Assembly: GCF_010729665.1 (NCBI RefSeq)
Contig: NZ_AP022610.1
Location: forward strand, 3,782,001-3,846,000
DNA: 64,000 nucleotides
Origin: Mycolicibacterium madagascariense
Lineage (GTDB): Bacteria; Actinomycetota; Actinomycetes; Mycobacteriales; Mycobacteriaceae
Direction: 5' to 3'
The notes beneath the pieces were generated by a model. The model worked only from the letters and a program-made list of their open reading frames with translations. It ran no database searches and was not told the origin of the DNA. Of this stretch, positions 16,717 to 25,816 are shown one piece after another. The position numbers and the translations under genes were made by a program. Positions within the stretch are counted from its first letter, which is position 1. Every line of letters begins with the position of its first letter.

Positions 16717-17073
16717 GTGGGTCGAAAATTTTTGGCGGTTCTGCTCTCTGCTTCAGCATTTCTAGCGACGTGCCCCCAAGCATCCGCTGATGCCTCTGAC
16801 GACCAATACATGAGTTTATTCGGAACGTTCGTCGGGTTAAACTTCACCGACCCTGACACAATTGCTGGTTTTACCCCTATGGGCCGTGCAGTTTGCGACG
16901 AGCTAAGAGGCGGCAAGTCTGCATTCGTCATGCAGGATCAATTAATTGATTATTTTAGTAGTCGGCCTGCGCCCAGGCTATCGACGAATGAGGTAGCGAC
17001 AGCCGTCATGACCGCCGCCAACTCCGCCTACTGCCCGGAGGTTCGAATTCCCTACAGCGATTTGCAGAAGTGA
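16717..17073 (+). CDS. DUF732-like small secreted protein
   Basis: A 118-residue exported protein. The N-terminus VGRKFLAVLLSASAFLATCP, then QASADASDD, is a signal peptide with cleavage likely after ASA. The mature part (FTDPDTIAGFTPMGRAVCDEL, later AVMTAANSAYCPEV) has the two-cysteine pattern of mycobacterial DUF732 proteins. The GTG at 16717 was chosen because AGGGGGA lies just upstream and it starts the signal peptide directly; a GTG at 16693 is an alternative. Members of this family are abundant in mycobacteria and their function is unknown. It converges on a related gene 59 bp away. Confidence 0.7.
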   Translation: MGRKFLAVLLSASAFLATCPQASADASDDQYMSLFGTFVGLNFTDPDTIAGFTPMGRAVCDELRGGKSAFVMQDQLIDYFSSRPAPRLSTNEVATAVMTAANSAYCPEVRIPYSDLQK

Positions 17074-17132
17074 TGTGGGGTTCGTCGCCGCTCCTAACCT
17101 CAAAGCTTTTGCAGGCAAATTCTTCCTTTCGA

Positions 17133-17447
17133 TCAGTTGAAAAGCGGATTACCCGGGTGTTGCTGTTGGTCGAATTGATTATTGAGGTCGTCGTACGCGT
17201 TACTGTATTGAGGGCAGTAGACATTTATTGATATTTGAATTATGTCTTGCGCGCCCATCGGCGTTTCCCCCACCCGATCTGTGAGGTAGTCAAAAACCCA
17301 CCTCGCAGATTTCAGATTGAGCCCATATCGGTCGAAGGTGCCGCATACGACAGCCTTACCATCGACGTTTGGCTCAGCGCCAGCTTGACCCGTTCCAAAT
17401 AAGCCAAGGAGCGTTATTGCGCTTAACAGCACTCCTGCAAGACGCAT
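17133..17447 (-). CDS. DUF732-like small secreted protein
   Basis: A 104-residue exported protein with signal peptide MRLAGVLLSAITLLGLFGTG, then QAGAEPNVDG. The mature part has VVCGTFDRYGLNLKSARWVF and ISINVYCPQY, again the two-Cys layout of DUF732-type proteins, ending in a Gln/Asn-rich tail. The ATG at 17447 follows a GGGGGAGGGGG stretch; an in-frame ATG at 17528 would place 27 polar residues before the signal sequence and is less likely. It lies next to the tRNA gene inside the island and faces the gene at 16717. Confidence 0.6.
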   Translation of the reverse strand: MRLAGVLLSAITLLGLFGTGQAGAEPNVDGKAVVCGTFDRYGLNLKSARWVFDYLTDRVGETPMGAQDIIQISINVYCPQYSNAYDDLNNQFDQQQHPGNPLFN

Positions 17448-17668
17448 CGATGGTCCCCCTCCCCCGGTCTCAACAACGTGTAGCCCTTGCACCTCCGCAG
17501 GCGAGGCTACCCCGAGCTGCCACGCCAAGCTGAGGTTTGCTATTAGCAGTTTGTACCCTACTTTGTACTACGGTGCTGCTTGAGAGTCGCGTAAATAAAG
17601 CAGCCTTTGGCGCCGAGATTCTACTGGCGCTGTCGTTCAAAATCTCCCTGAGCTGCGCAGGATCTTCG

Positions 17669-17742
17669 TAGGGCGACTGGGACTTGAACCCAGGACCAAC
17701 GGATTATGAGTCCGCGGCTCTAACCAACTGAGCTATCGCCCC
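17669..17742 (-). tRNA. tRNA with CAU anticodon (Met or Ile2)
   Basis: Read on the minus strand, a 7-bp acceptor stem begins GGGGCGA and pairs with TCGCCCT (one G-T pair). The D-arm is GCTCAGTTGGTTAGAGC, the anticodon loop CTCATAA, and the T-arm CTGGGTTCAAGTCCCAG. CCA is not encoded. The CAU anticodon means elongator Met, or Ile2 after lysidine modification; sequence alone does not separate these here. Its 3' part is copied at 10666 and 6302, showing it is the integration site of the neighbouring island. Confidence 0.93.
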
Positions 17743-17794
17743 CTCGCGCGCGTGCGCGGAGCCCATGGTCCCACAGCCGCCCGCCGGTCCCGAA

Positions 17795-18574
17795 TCACGC
17801 CACCTCGCACGTCGCGAGGCTGAGGACGCGGGGGCCGTTCTCGGTGATGGCGATCGTGTGTTCGGAGTGCGCGGTGTTCGACCCGTCCGCCGAACGCAGG
17901 GTCCAGCCGTCGGAATCCAGGGTGAGTCGATCGCTGCCGCGCGCCCACCACGGTTCCAGCGCAAGCGTCATGCCCGGGCGCAGCAGCAGTCCGCGGCCCG
18001 CTCGGCCGCGGTTGGGGACGTGGGGGTCTTCGTGCATGGTCCGGCCCAGCCCGTGCCCGCCGAATTCCACGTTGACCCGGTAGCCGGCGTCGGCGGCGAC
18101 CTCGCCGATGGCGGCCGAGACGTCGCCGAGCCGACCGCCGGGCACCGCCGCGGCGATGCCGGCGTCCAGCGCGCGTCGCGTCGAGTCGATCAGCGCGACG
18201 TCGGCGGCGTCGGCCTCCCCGACGATGACCGTCACCGCGGAGTCGGCCACCCAGCCGTCGATGGACACGGCGAAGTCCAGACTCAACACGTCGCCGTCGT
18301 CGAGCACGTAGTCGCGCGGCTTGCCATGCAGCACCGCATCATTCACCGACAGGCAGATGACGTTGCGGAAGGGCCCGCGTCCGAACGACGGCGAGTAGTC
18401 CCAGTAGCAGGACGTCGCGCCGCGGTCGGCGACCAGCGCACGGGCACGGTATTCGAGGTCCATCAGGTTCACCCCGGGGTGCGCCTCGCGCGACAGCGTG
18501 GCCAAGGTGTCCGCGACGAAGCGACCCGTCACCGCCATCTTCTCGATCTCCGCGGCGGTCTTCAGCTCGATCAT
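17795..18574 (-). CDS. map: Methionine aminopeptidase, type I
   Basis: A 259-residue cytosolic enzyme that removes the initiator methionine. Metal-ligand motifs are present: LDFAVSIDGWVADSA (two Asp), FGGHGLGRTMHEDP (His), TLALEPWW (Glu) and SEHTIAI (Glu). It lacks the N-terminal SH3-binding extension of some mycobacterial paralogues. The ATG at 18574 follows AGGAG and begins MIELKTAAEIEKM, the usual family start. A small HTH gene is transcribed divergently from a 69-bp intergenic region that contains a palindromic operator. As mycobacteria carry more than one map gene, this may be a regulated accessory copy. Confidence 0.9.
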   Translation of the reverse strand: MIELKTAAEIEKMAVTGRFVADTLATLSREAHPGVNLMDLEYRARALVADRGATSCYWDYSPSFGRGPFRNVICLSVNDAVLHGKPRDYVLDDGDVLSLDFAVSIDGWVADSAVTVIVGEADAADVALIDSTRRALDAGIAAAVPGGRLGDVSAAIGEVAADAGYRVNVEFGGHGLGRTMHEDPHVPNRGRAGRGLLLRPGMTLALEPWWARGSDRLTLDSDGWTLRSADGSNTAHSEHTIAITENGPRVLSLATCEVA

Positions 18575-18589
18575 CCGGACTCCTCTGAT

Positions 18590-18605
18590 CGGTATTCTTA
18601 TACCG
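18590..18605. promoter_or_regulatory. Palindromic operator between map and the HTH gene
   Basis: CGGTAT, four bases, ATACCG: a perfect 6-bp inverted repeat midway between two divergent start codons (18574 and 18644). It is a likely binding site for the XRE-type protein encoded at 18644, giving autoregulation together with control of map. Confidence 0.55.
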
Positions 18606-18643
18606 GACCGACCGTAGCAGAGGCGACCGGTTACGATGCCGCC

Positions 18644-18910
18644 ATGGTGCGCGTGCGGCTCAGTCCCGAGCAGGTGAAGGCCGGGCAACGTCTCGGCGCG
18701 CTGATCAGGACCGCCCGGGCCGGCCGCGATCCGGTGACCGTCGCCCGCGACGCCGGCATCTCCCCGGAGACGCTGCGCAAACTCGAGGTCGGCAGGATGC
18801 CCAGCCCCAGCTTCGGCACGGTGGTCGGCCTGTGCGACGCGCTCGGACTCCCCCTGGCCGACGTCGTCGACGCCTGGCGCGGAACCAGCAGCCACCCGCT
18901 GGCGATGTAG
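18644..18910 (+). CDS. XRE-family helix-turn-helix regulator
   Basis: An 88-residue DNA-binding protein consisting almost only of an XRE/Cro-type HTH: LGALIRTARAGRDPVTVARD, AGISPETLRKLEVGRMPSPS, FGTVVGLCDALGLPLADVVD. Its start at 18644 is the first ATG after the palindrome at 18590-18605. Divergent orientation to map and the shared short promoter suggest it represses itself and map. The gene ends 3 bp before the convergent gene at 18914. Confidence 0.8.
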   Translation: MVRVRLSPEQVKAGQRLGALIRTARAGRDPVTVARDAGISPETLRKLEVGRMPSPSFGTVVGLCDALGLPLADVVDAWRGTSSHPLAM

Positions 18911-18913
18911 GAC

Positions 18914-19738
18914 TCAGCCGTAGACCGGCTGGCCGTCCAGGCCGAGGACGTAGCGTTCGGTGCCCTCCTCGACGCGGGGTGCGTCGGCACCGAGCGCGAC
19001 GGCGATCTTGTTGGCCGCGTTGCGCATCACGTCGAGGGTGATCTCCAGCGCCTCGGCGTCGGTGAAGTGCGCACCGACGCCCGCGACGACGTCGGCGTCG
19101 ATCTTCGACGGCGTCCAGATCAGCGCATCGACGTAGCGCAGGGCCGCCTTGTGCCGGTCGTCGAGTAGGACCGAGGACTCGTAGTCCTCGATGTCGGCGT
19201 AGAGCGACTCGCTTCTGCCGCTGTCGAGGGCCGCACCCTCCCGCAGCGACCTGCACAGCCGGCAGTCGTGCTGCCCGGCGCCGCGCAAGCGGATCACCTC
19301 GGTGGTCACGGGATCGAGCGCACGCAGGGCGCCGACCGTCGACACGAACTGGTTCAGCACCAGGTCGATCGGGTCGGTGTCACGGTCCCACACCACCGGC
19401 TCGACGACGGGCGCGAAGCCCAGCGCCGTCAGACCGGCCCGCACCCGGGGCACGAAGTCGGCCACGAAGATCAGCGTCGCGACGTGAAATGCCTTGTCGC
19501 CGAACGCCTTCAGGAAGGCTGCCCGCTGGTCGGCGCCGATGACCGACACGTCGACGGCGAACTGCTCGGCGAACTCGGCGAGCAGCGGGTCGTCCTCCGG
19601 CTCGCCCTGCGCCACCAGCGGCGGCAGCGACGTCGCCCGCGCGCACACCGACCGCACCAGCGCGTTGCAGCCCGCCAGTCCCTCGGGCGAGAGCGCCATC
19701 ATCCGGGTGAGCAGACCGTAGAGCCGATCGTCGTCCAT
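18914..19738 (-). CDS. AhpD-like/carboxymuconolactone decarboxylase-family protein
   Basis: A 274-residue protein with a CxxC redox pair in HDCRLCRSLREGAALD, preceded by TTEVIRLRGAG, the core helix of the AhpD/CMD fold. The later HKAALRYVDALIWTP and FTDAEALEITLDVMRNAANK match the second half of the fold. Such proteins act as alkylhydroperoxidases or thiol-dependent reductases. It is followed downstream by the convergent HTH gene and preceded upstream, after a 51-bp gap, by the TldE gene on the same strand, so it may be the last gene of that transcript. Confidence 0.75.
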   Translation of the reverse strand: MDDDRLYGLLTRMMALSPEGLAGCNALVRSVCARATSLPPLVAQGEPEDDPLLAEFAEQFAVDVSVIGADQRAAFLKAFGDKAFHVATLIFVADFVPRVRAGLTALGFAPVVEPVVWDRDTDPIDLVLNQFVSTVGALRALDPVTTEVIRLRGAGQHDCRLCRSLREGAALDSGRSESLYADIEDYESSVLLDDRHKAALRYVDALIWTPSKIDADVVAGVGAHFTDAEALEITLDVMRNAANKIAVALGADAPRVEEGTERYVLGLDGQPVYG

Positions 19739-19789
19739 GACGCCGATTATCGCGTGCGCGCCGCGGCGTCGGGCCGGACTCGGCGAAAC

Positions 19790-21160
19790 CTACTGGGCCT
19801 GGCTGACCGACGACATGTGGAAGTCGGGGATGCGCAGCGAGGGCATCTTCGCGCGGGTGGCCCAGTCGCCCCACTCCCGCGGCAGCGTGGTCTGCGCGAC
19901 GCCCGCCTCGGTGGCCCGGCGCAGCAGGTCCAACGGGCTCTCGTTGAACCGAAAGTTGTTGACGGCGGCGGTGACTGCGCCGTCCTCGATGAGGTAGACG
20001 CCGTCGCGGGTCAACCCGGTGAGCAGCAGCACCGTGGGATCGACCTCCCGGATGTACCACAGCGTCGTCAGCAGCAGACCGCGCTCGGTGCGACGGATCA
20101 TGTCCTGCAGGCTCGCCCAGCCGCCGGTCATCAGCATGTTGTCGGCGGGCACCGCGACGGGGGCGTCGTACTCCGCTGCCGCGGCCCGCGGGTAGGCCAA
20201 AGCGTTGACCGTCCCGTCGCGGATCCAGTCCACCCGTTCGATCGGCATTCCGTTGTCGAACACCGACATTCGCTGCGACGAGCTGGTGGTCGCCACGAAC
20301 GGCGCACACTCCAGGCCCGCCGCGGCCGGATCCGAGTACAGCGTCAGCCCGAGGTCGGTGAGCTTCTCCCCCACCCGCGTGCCCCCGGGCGCCGACAGCG
20401 CGGTGCGGCCCTCCTGCGCGCCGCGGCCGTCCATCGTCCAGCCGAGGTAGATCATCATGTCGGCCACCGTCGACGGCGGCATCAGCGTCTCGTAGCGACC
20501 AGCGGGCAGCTCGACCGTCCGGGCAGCCCAGTCCAGTCGGCGCGCCGCCTCCTCCACCATGGAATCGGTGGGCACGTCGACGAAGTCGGGCGTGCCGATG
20601 CCGACCCACGCGCTGGCGCCGGCGCGCTTGGCGTTGATCTCCACCGACCCCGTCGGCTGGGTGTAGCGCCTGCGCAGTCCGCTGGAGGTCCCGACGAACG
20701 TCGTGTCCACCTCGTGGCGCGCAAAGCCGTACAGCTGATCGGTGCCGCGGAAGCCGGCGGCCAGGCCCTTGGCGACCCCGGCGAAGACGTCGGCGGCGGT
20801 CCCCGGCACGGGTGCGTCCCAGTCGTCGGGCGTCTCGTCGCCGGCGAGCATCGGCGCGGCGTCGCGGGCCTCGGGGGCGGAGCGGGCCGCGTCCTGCGAC
20901 GCCGCCACCAGTGCCGGGATGGCCGCGGGATCGACCTCGCTGGAGGACACCGAACCCACGTGAGCGCCCGTGCCCTGGCGCACGATCGAGATCACCGCCA
21001 CGTCGCGGCTGACGGACTCGCCGTTGGTGGTCATCGAGTTGCCCGCCCACCGCAGCGACGCCGTCGCCCGCTCGGTCACGACGACGATGGTCTCGTCGGC
21101 CTTGCCGCGGCGCGCGGCTTCGGCCAGCGCGATGCCGACCACCTCCGGTGCGCTGATCAC
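19790..21160 (-). CDS. tldE: TldE/PmbA-type metalloprotease subunit
   Basis: A 456-residue member of the TldD/TldE family, the non-catalytic partner type: it lacks the HExxxH motif of TldD but has the fold's C-terminal signatures, such as NMLMTGGWASLQDM and GVYLIEDGAVTAAVNNFRFN. TldD and TldE form a complex that degrades unfolded peptides and matures some peptide natural products. It overlaps the tldD stop codon by 4 bp, so the two are coupled. The pair corresponds to Rv2314c/Rv2315c in gene order. Confidence 0.88.
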   Translation of the reverse strand: MISAPEVVGIALAEAARRGKADETIVVVTERATASLRWAGNSMTTNGESVSRDVAVISIVRQGTGAHVGSVSSSEVDPAAIPALVAASQDAARSAPEARDAAPMLAGDETPDDWDAPVPGTAADVFAGVAKGLAAGFRGTDQLYGFARHEVDTTFVGTSSGLRRRYTQPTGSVEINAKRAGASAWVGIGTPDFVDVPTDSMVEEAARRLDWAARTVELPAGRYETLMPPSTVADMMIYLGWTMDGRGAQEGRTALSAPGGTRVGEKLTDLGLTLYSDPAAAGLECAPFVATTSSSQRMSVFDNGMPIERVDWIRDGTVNALAYPRAAAAEYDAPVAVPADNMLMTGGWASLQDMIRRTERGLLLTTLWYIREVDPTVLLLTGLTRDGVYLIEDGAVTAAVNNFRFNESPLDLLRRATEAGVAQTTLPREWGDWATRAKMPSLRIPDFHMSSVSQAQ

Positions 21161-22677
21161 GACCGTCCCGCCTCGTCACGGGTGTTGAGCACGTTGATGC
21201 CGCGGAACAGCGCCGACGGGCAGCCGTGGCTGACCGCGGCGACCTGACCGGGTTGGGCCTTGCCGCAATTGAACGCACCACCGAGTCGCCACGTCGACGG
21301 GCCGCCCACCGCCTCCATCGCGCCCCAGAAGTCCGTCGTCGTGGCCTGGTAGGCGACGTCGCGCAGCTGGCCGTCGAGCCTGCCGTCCCTGATCCGGAAG
21401 AAGCGTTGGCCGGTGAACTGAAAGTTGTAGCGCTGCATGTCGATCGACCACGACTTGTCGCCGACGACGTAGATGCCGTCCTGCACGCGCCCGATGAGAT
21501 CGTCGGTGCTGAGGTCGTCGGCGCCCGGCTGCAACGACACGTTCGCCATCCGCTGGATCGGCACGTGGTGCGGCGAGTCGGCGTAGGAGCATCCGTTGGA
21601 TCTGGCCTCCCCGAGGCGCGGTGCGAACACCCTGTCGAGCTGGTAGCCGACGAAGATGCCGTCGCGCACCAGGTCCCACTTCTGCGCCCGCACGCCCTCG
21701 TCGTCGAATCCGGTACTGGCCAAACCGAATTCGACGGTCCGGTCCGCGGTCACGTTCATCACCGGCGACCCGTAGCGCAGGACGCCGAGCTTGTCCGGCG
21801 TCGCGAACGACGTTCCCGCATAGGCGGCCTCGTAGCCGATCGCCCTGTCGTACTCCGTGGCGTGGCCGATGGATTCGTGAATCGTCAACCACAGGTTGGT
21901 CGGGTCGATGACGAGGTCGGTCGGCCCGGCGACGACGCTGGGCGCCTTGGTCTTCTCGGCCAGCAGCGACGGCAGTTCGGCCAGTTCGCCCGTCCAGTCC
22001 CATACGTCGTCGCCCGCGAGGTACTCCCAGCCCCTCGCCGCCGGCGGCGCCAACGTGCGCATCGTCTCGAACGTGCCGGCGGCCGAGTCGACGGCGACCG
22101 CATCGAGCGACGGTTGCATGCGGACCCGCTGCTGGGTGATGGCCGAGCCGAACGTGTCGGCGTAGAACGTCTGCTCCTTGACCGCCTGCAGACCCGCGGA
22201 GACGTGGTCGACGCCATCGGCGGCGAGCAACCGGCCCGAGTACTCGTCGAGCACCGCGATCTTGTCGGCGGCCGACACGTCGAACGGGTCGACGGCGTAG
22301 TCCGACACCCAGGTGACGTCGTGGTAGACCGGCTCGGGGGCCAGCTCGATGCGCTCGGCGTTCAGCGGTGACAGGGTGGCGGCCACCCTGACCGCGCGGC
22401 GGGCGGTCTCGGCGGCGACCGTCGGGTCCAGCTCGGCGTGCGACGCGAAACCCCAGGTGCCGTCCACGATGACCCGGACCGCGAGCCCGACCTCGCGACT
22501 GATGACCGAGGTCTCCAGCTCGCCGTCGCGCAGCTGCACGATCTCGGTGGTGATGCGGTGGATCCGCAGGTCTGCATAGCTCGCGCCGGCGGACGTGGCT
22601 GCCGACAGTGCTGCATCGGCGAGCTGGTGCCGCGGCAGCGCGAGGTAGTCGGAGTCGACACGTCGGCGCGCTGTCAC
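21157..22677 (-). CDS. tldD: TldD-type zinc metalloprotease
   Basis: A 506-residue protease subunit with the zinc motif HESIGHATEYDRA and C-terminal GGAFNCGKAQPGQVAAVSHG, typical of TldD. The GTG at 22677 gives the length expected for mycobacterial homologues; GGTGGAGG lies immediately upstream with unusually short spacing, so a nearby alternative start is possible. The gene diverges from uspA with only 37 bp between the two start codons, which means their promoters must overlap the coding ends. It forms an operon with tldE. Confidence 0.88.
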   Translation of the reverse strand: MTARRRVDSDYLALPRHQLADAALSAATSAGASYADLRIHRITTEIVQLRDGELETSVISREVGLAVRVIVDGTWGFASHAELDPTVAAETARRAVRVAATLSPLNAERIELAPEPVYHDVTWVSDYAVDPFDVSAADKIAVLDEYSGRLLAADGVDHVSAGLQAVKEQTFYADTFGSAITQQRVRMQPSLDAVAVDSAAGTFETMRTLAPPAARGWEYLAGDDVWDWTGELAELPSLLAEKTKAPSVVAGPTDLVIDPTNLWLTIHESIGHATEYDRAIGYEAAYAGTSFATPDKLGVLRYGSPVMNVTADRTVEFGLASTGFDDEGVRAQKWDLVRDGIFVGYQLDRVFAPRLGEARSNGCSYADSPHHVPIQRMANVSLQPGADDLSTDDLIGRVQDGIYVVGDKSWSIDMQRYNFQFTGQRFFRIRDGRLDGQLRDVAYQATTTDFWGAMEAVGGPSTWRLGGAFNCGKAQPGQVAAVSHGCPSALFRGINVLNTRDEAGRS

Positions 22678-22714
22678 GCCTCCACCGTAGTGGCAACGGC
22701 CCCACGGCACGGAG

Positions 22715-23605
22715 ATGACCTTTAATGAGCGGGTGGGACGCCTGCGCACACGCAACGCCGCCATCGGCTACGCGCTGTTGGCCCCCAGCCTGTTCGGCGT
22801 GGTCACGTTCCTGCTGCTGCCCATCCTGGTGGTGTTCTGGCTGAGCCTGCACAGCTGGGATCTGCTCGGCCCCATCCGCTATGTGGGCCTGCACAATTGG
22901 GTGTCGGTGCTCAGCGATCCCACCTTCGGCACCTCGCTGCTCGCGACCGCATTCTTCCTCCTGCTCGTCGTGCCGGTCCAGACGGTGCTCGGCCTGCTCG
23001 CGGGCGCGCTGCTGGCCCGCAACCTGCCCGGCACCGGGTTCTTCCGGACGCTCTACGTCCTGCCGTGGATCTGCTCACCGCTGGCGATCGCCGTGCTGTG
23101 GAAGTGGATCCTGGCGCCGACCGACGGCGCGATCGGCACCGTGCTGGGCCGTCCCGTCGAGTGGCTCACCGATCCGGTGTTGGCGCTGCCGGTCGTCGCG
23201 GCGGTCACGGTGTGGAGCAACGTCGGTTACGTCACGCTGTTCTTCCTGGCCGGAATCCTCGCGATACCCCGCGACGTCCAGAACGCCGCACGCATCGACG
23301 GTGCCACGTCCTGGCAGCGGTTCCGCTACGTCACGCTACCGCTGCTGCGGCCCACGCTGTTCTTCGTCCTCGTCACCGGAATCGTCAGTGCCGCACAGGT
23401 GTTCGACACCGTCTACGCCCTGACCGGCGGTGGTCCGCAGGGACGTACCGACCTGCTCGCGCACCGCATCTATGCCGAGGCCTTCGGTGCGGCGGCCGTC
23501 GGACGGGCCGCGGTGATGGCGATCGTCCTGTTCGTGCTGCTGCTCGGCGTGACGCTGCTGCAGCACGGCTACTTCCGTCGCAGGATCACCCATGACCTGG
23601 TCTAG
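22715..23605 (+). CDS. uspA: Sugar ABC transporter permease UspA
   Basis: A 296-residue inner-membrane permease of the MalF/UgpA type with about six helices: LLAPSLFGVVTFLLLPILVV near the start, then the loop PRDVQNAARIDGATSWQRFR, which is the EAA motif contacting the ATPase. It is the first gene of uspABC and overlaps uspB by 14 bp. Usp is a mycobacterial carbohydrate importer (reported to bind amino sugars through UspC); no ATPase gene is present in the cluster, as in M. tuberculosis, so a shared ATPase is likely. Confidence 0.88.
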   Translation: MTFNERVGRLRTRNAAIGYALLAPSLFGVVTFLLLPILVVFWLSLHSWDLLGPIRYVGLHNWVSVLSDPTFGTSLLATAFFLLLVVPVQTVLGLLAGALLARNLPGTGFFRTLYVLPWICSPLAIAVLWKWILAPTDGAIGTVLGRPVEWLTDPVLALPVVAAVTVWSNVGYVTLFFLAGILAIPRDVQNAARIDGATSWQRFRYVTLPLLRPTLFFVLVTGIVSAAQVFDTVYALTGGGPQGRTDLLAHRIYAEAFGAAAVGRAAVMAIVLFVLLLGVTLLQHGYFRRRITHDLV

Positions 23606-24407
23606 GCACGCGATGACCTACCTCGCGCTCGTCGTCCTGGCGGCGCTCACGCTGCTGCCGTTCGGCCTCGGCCTGCTGACGTCGTTCACCTCGGCCCGTC
23701 AGTTCAACACCGACGCACCGCTATCGATACCGTCACCGCCGACGCTGGCCAACTATCTCGCGCTGGCGGGCGTGGGCTTCGGCCGGGCCGCCGTGGTGAC
23801 GGCACTGGCGGCGGCGGTGATCCTGCTCGCTCAGCTGACGTTCTCGGTGTTCGCGGCCTTTGCGTTCGCGCGCATGGACTTTCCCGGCCGTGACGCCCTG
23901 TTCTGGGTGTACCTCGCGACACTCATGGTGCCCCCCACGGTCACCGTCGTGCCGCTGTACCTGATGCTGGCCGACGTCGGTCTGCGAAACACGTTCTGGG
24001 CCTTGGTGTTGCCGTTCATGTTCGGCTCGCCGTATGCGATCTTCCTGCTGCGGGAGTACTTTCGCGCCATCCCGGCCGACCTCGTCAGGGCCGCGCGCAT
24101 GGACGGCGCCGGCACGCTCGACGTCATCGTGCACGTGGTGGTGCCCGCCAGTCGTCCGATCCTGGTCACGCTGGCGCTCATCACCGTGGTCACGCAGTGG
24201 AACGCCTTCATGTGGCCGTTGGTCATCACCAGCGGCCGCACCTGGCAGGTGCTCACCGTGGCGACGTCGTCGCTGCAGTCGCGCTACGACGCGCAGTGGA
24301 CGTTGGTGATGGCGGCGACGACGGTGGCCATCGTGCCGCTGATCACTGTGTTCGTGGCGTTCGGTCGCCACATCGTCGGGTCCATCGTGGTGACGGGCCT
24401 CAAGTGA
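23592..24407 (+). CDS. uspB: Sugar ABC transporter permease UspB
   Basis: A 271-residue permease of the MalG/UgpE type. Hydrophobic helices occur throughout, with the EAA loop PADLVRAARMDGAGTLDVIV and the following TQWNAFMWPLVI, typical of the family. The ATG at 23592 overlaps the end of uspA, indicating coupling. It pairs with UspA to form the membrane channel and is followed by the solute-binding gene uspC after 56 bp. Confidence 0.88.
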   Translation: MTWSRHAMTYLALVVLAALTLLPFGLGLLTSFTSARQFNTDAPLSIPSPPTLANYLALAGVGFGRAAVVTALAAAVILLAQLTFSVFAAFAFARMDFPGRDALFWVYLATLMVPPTVTVVPLYLMLADVGLRNTFWALVLPFMFGSPYAIFLLREYFRAIPADLVRAARMDGAGTLDVIVHVVVPASRPILVTLALITVVTQWNAFMWPLVITSGRTWQVLTVATSSLQSRYDAQWTLVMAATTVAIVPLITVFVAFGRHIVGSIVVTGLK

Positions 24408-24463
24408 GACTGCGCCGCGCGTCGAGTGAGCGCTCTCAGTCGAATGAGGCGGGCGATTCGACT

Positions 24464-25816
24464 GTGACCGCTATCTGGACACGCGCGCGACCCAAGTCCT
24501 CGACGCTATCCCTCGCGTCGCTCGCCCTCGCTCTCGCCGCACTGCTCGGCATCGCCACCTGGCTCGGCGGCACCGGCGAGCACCCCGGGCGCACCGTGGT
24601 CACCGTGCGGGTGTGGGACGAGCAGGCCGCAGCGGCCTACCGGGCGTCCTTCGCGGCGTTCACCCGCGAGAATCCGGACCTCGAGGTGCGCGTCGACGTC
24701 GTCGCGTACTCGGCCTACTTCGACGCCCTGCGCACCGACGTGGCGGGCGGCGGCGCGGACGACGTCTTCTGGCTCTCCAACGCCTACCTCGCCGACTACG
24801 CCGACAACGGCAGGCTGCTCGACGTCACGCGCACGCTCGGGACCGACGCCGCCACCGCCTGGGAACCGTCGGTCGTCGGGCAGTTCACGCGCCACGGGGT
24901 GCTGTGGGGCGTCCCGCAACTCACCGACGCCGGAATCGCGCTGTACTACGACGCCGACCTCCTGGCGCGCGCCGGCGTGGACCCGGCGGACCTCGCCGGC
25001 CTGCGCTGGTCCCCCGGTGACGACGACACCCTACGCCCGCTGCTGGCCAGGTTGACCGTCGACGCGAACGGAAACCACGCTGGCACAGCGACATTCGATC
25101 CATCCCGAATTCGTCAGTGGGGGTACAACGCGGCCCAGGATCTGCAGGGCATCTACCTGGACTACATCGGGTCGGCGGGTGGCCGGTTCACCGACGGCGA
25201 CCGATTCGTCTTCGACGACCCCGGCGCGATCACGGCGTTCGAGTACCTCGTCGGGCTCATCGACCGTGACCACGTCGCGCCGCCGGCTTCGGCGACCAAC
25301 GACGACGGTGACTTCTCCCGCAACCAGTTCCTGCAGGGCCGCATGGCGCTGTTTCAGTCGGGCACCTACAACCTCGCCGCCATCGCGAACCAGGCCCCGT
25401 TCCGCTGGGGCGTGACGATGATGCCCAGCGGACCGGCCGGTCGGGTCAGCGTGACCAACGGGATCGCGGCCGCGGGCAATGCCGCGTCGGCGCATCCCGA
25501 CGCCGTGCGCAGGGTGCTGGGGTGGATGGGCAGCGCCCGCGGCAACGCGTTCCTCGGCGCCGACGGGGCAGCCGTGCCCGCGGTGCTCCCCGCTCAGCCC
25601 ACGTACTTCGCGCACTGGGCCGCACGCGGCGTCGACGTCAGGCCGTTCTTCACGGTGCTCGACGGGCCCCGCATCGAGGCACCGGGCGGGCCGGGCTACG
25701 CCGCGGGTGCGCTCGCGCTGAAGCCGTACTTCGACGAGATGTTCCTCGGTCGCCGCGACGTCCCGAGCAGTCTCGCCGCCGCGCAGGCCGCCGCCAACGC
25801 CGCCGCCGACCGCTAG
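24464..25816 (+). CDS. uspC: Sugar-binding protein UspC
   Basis: A 450-residue extracytoplasmic solute-binding protein of family 1 (MalE-like). The N-terminal helix [20 protein letters not shown] has no lipobox cysteine, so it seems to be anchored by an uncleaved helix or processed conventionally. The mature part shows the usual two-lobed pattern, including [40 protein letters not shown] and [21 protein letters not shown]. The GTG at 24464 was chosen since it precedes the hydrophobic segment. The stop overlaps the convergent ecfT gene by 4 bp, leaving no room for a separate terminator. Confidence 0.85.
   Translation: MTAIWTRARPKSSTLSLASLALALAALLGIATWLGGTGEHPGRTVVTVRVWDEQAAAAYRASFAAFTRENPDLEVRVDVVAYSAYFDALRTDVAGGGADDVFWLSNAYLADYADNGRLLDVTRTLGTDAATAWEPSVVGQFTRHGVLWGVPQLTDAGIALYYDADLLARAGVDPADLAGLRWSPGDDDTLRPLLARLTVDANGNHAGTATFDPSRIRQWGYNAAQDLQGIYLDYIGSAGGRFTDGDRFVFDDPGAITAFEYLVGLIDRDHVAPPASATNDDGDFSRNQFLQGRMALFQSGTYNLAAIANQAPFRWGVTMMPSGPAGRVSVTNGIAAAGNAASAHPDAVRRVLGWMGSARGNAFLGADGAAVPAVLPAQPTYFAHWAARGVDVRPFFTVLDGPRIEAPGGPGYAAGALALKPYFDEMFLGRRDVPSSLAAAQAAANAAADR

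Noticed and set aside
19380..21281. Long open frame antisense-shifted over tldE
   Set aside because: Arg/Gly/Ala-rich shadow typical of high-GC DNA, while the tldE frame carries clear family motifs.
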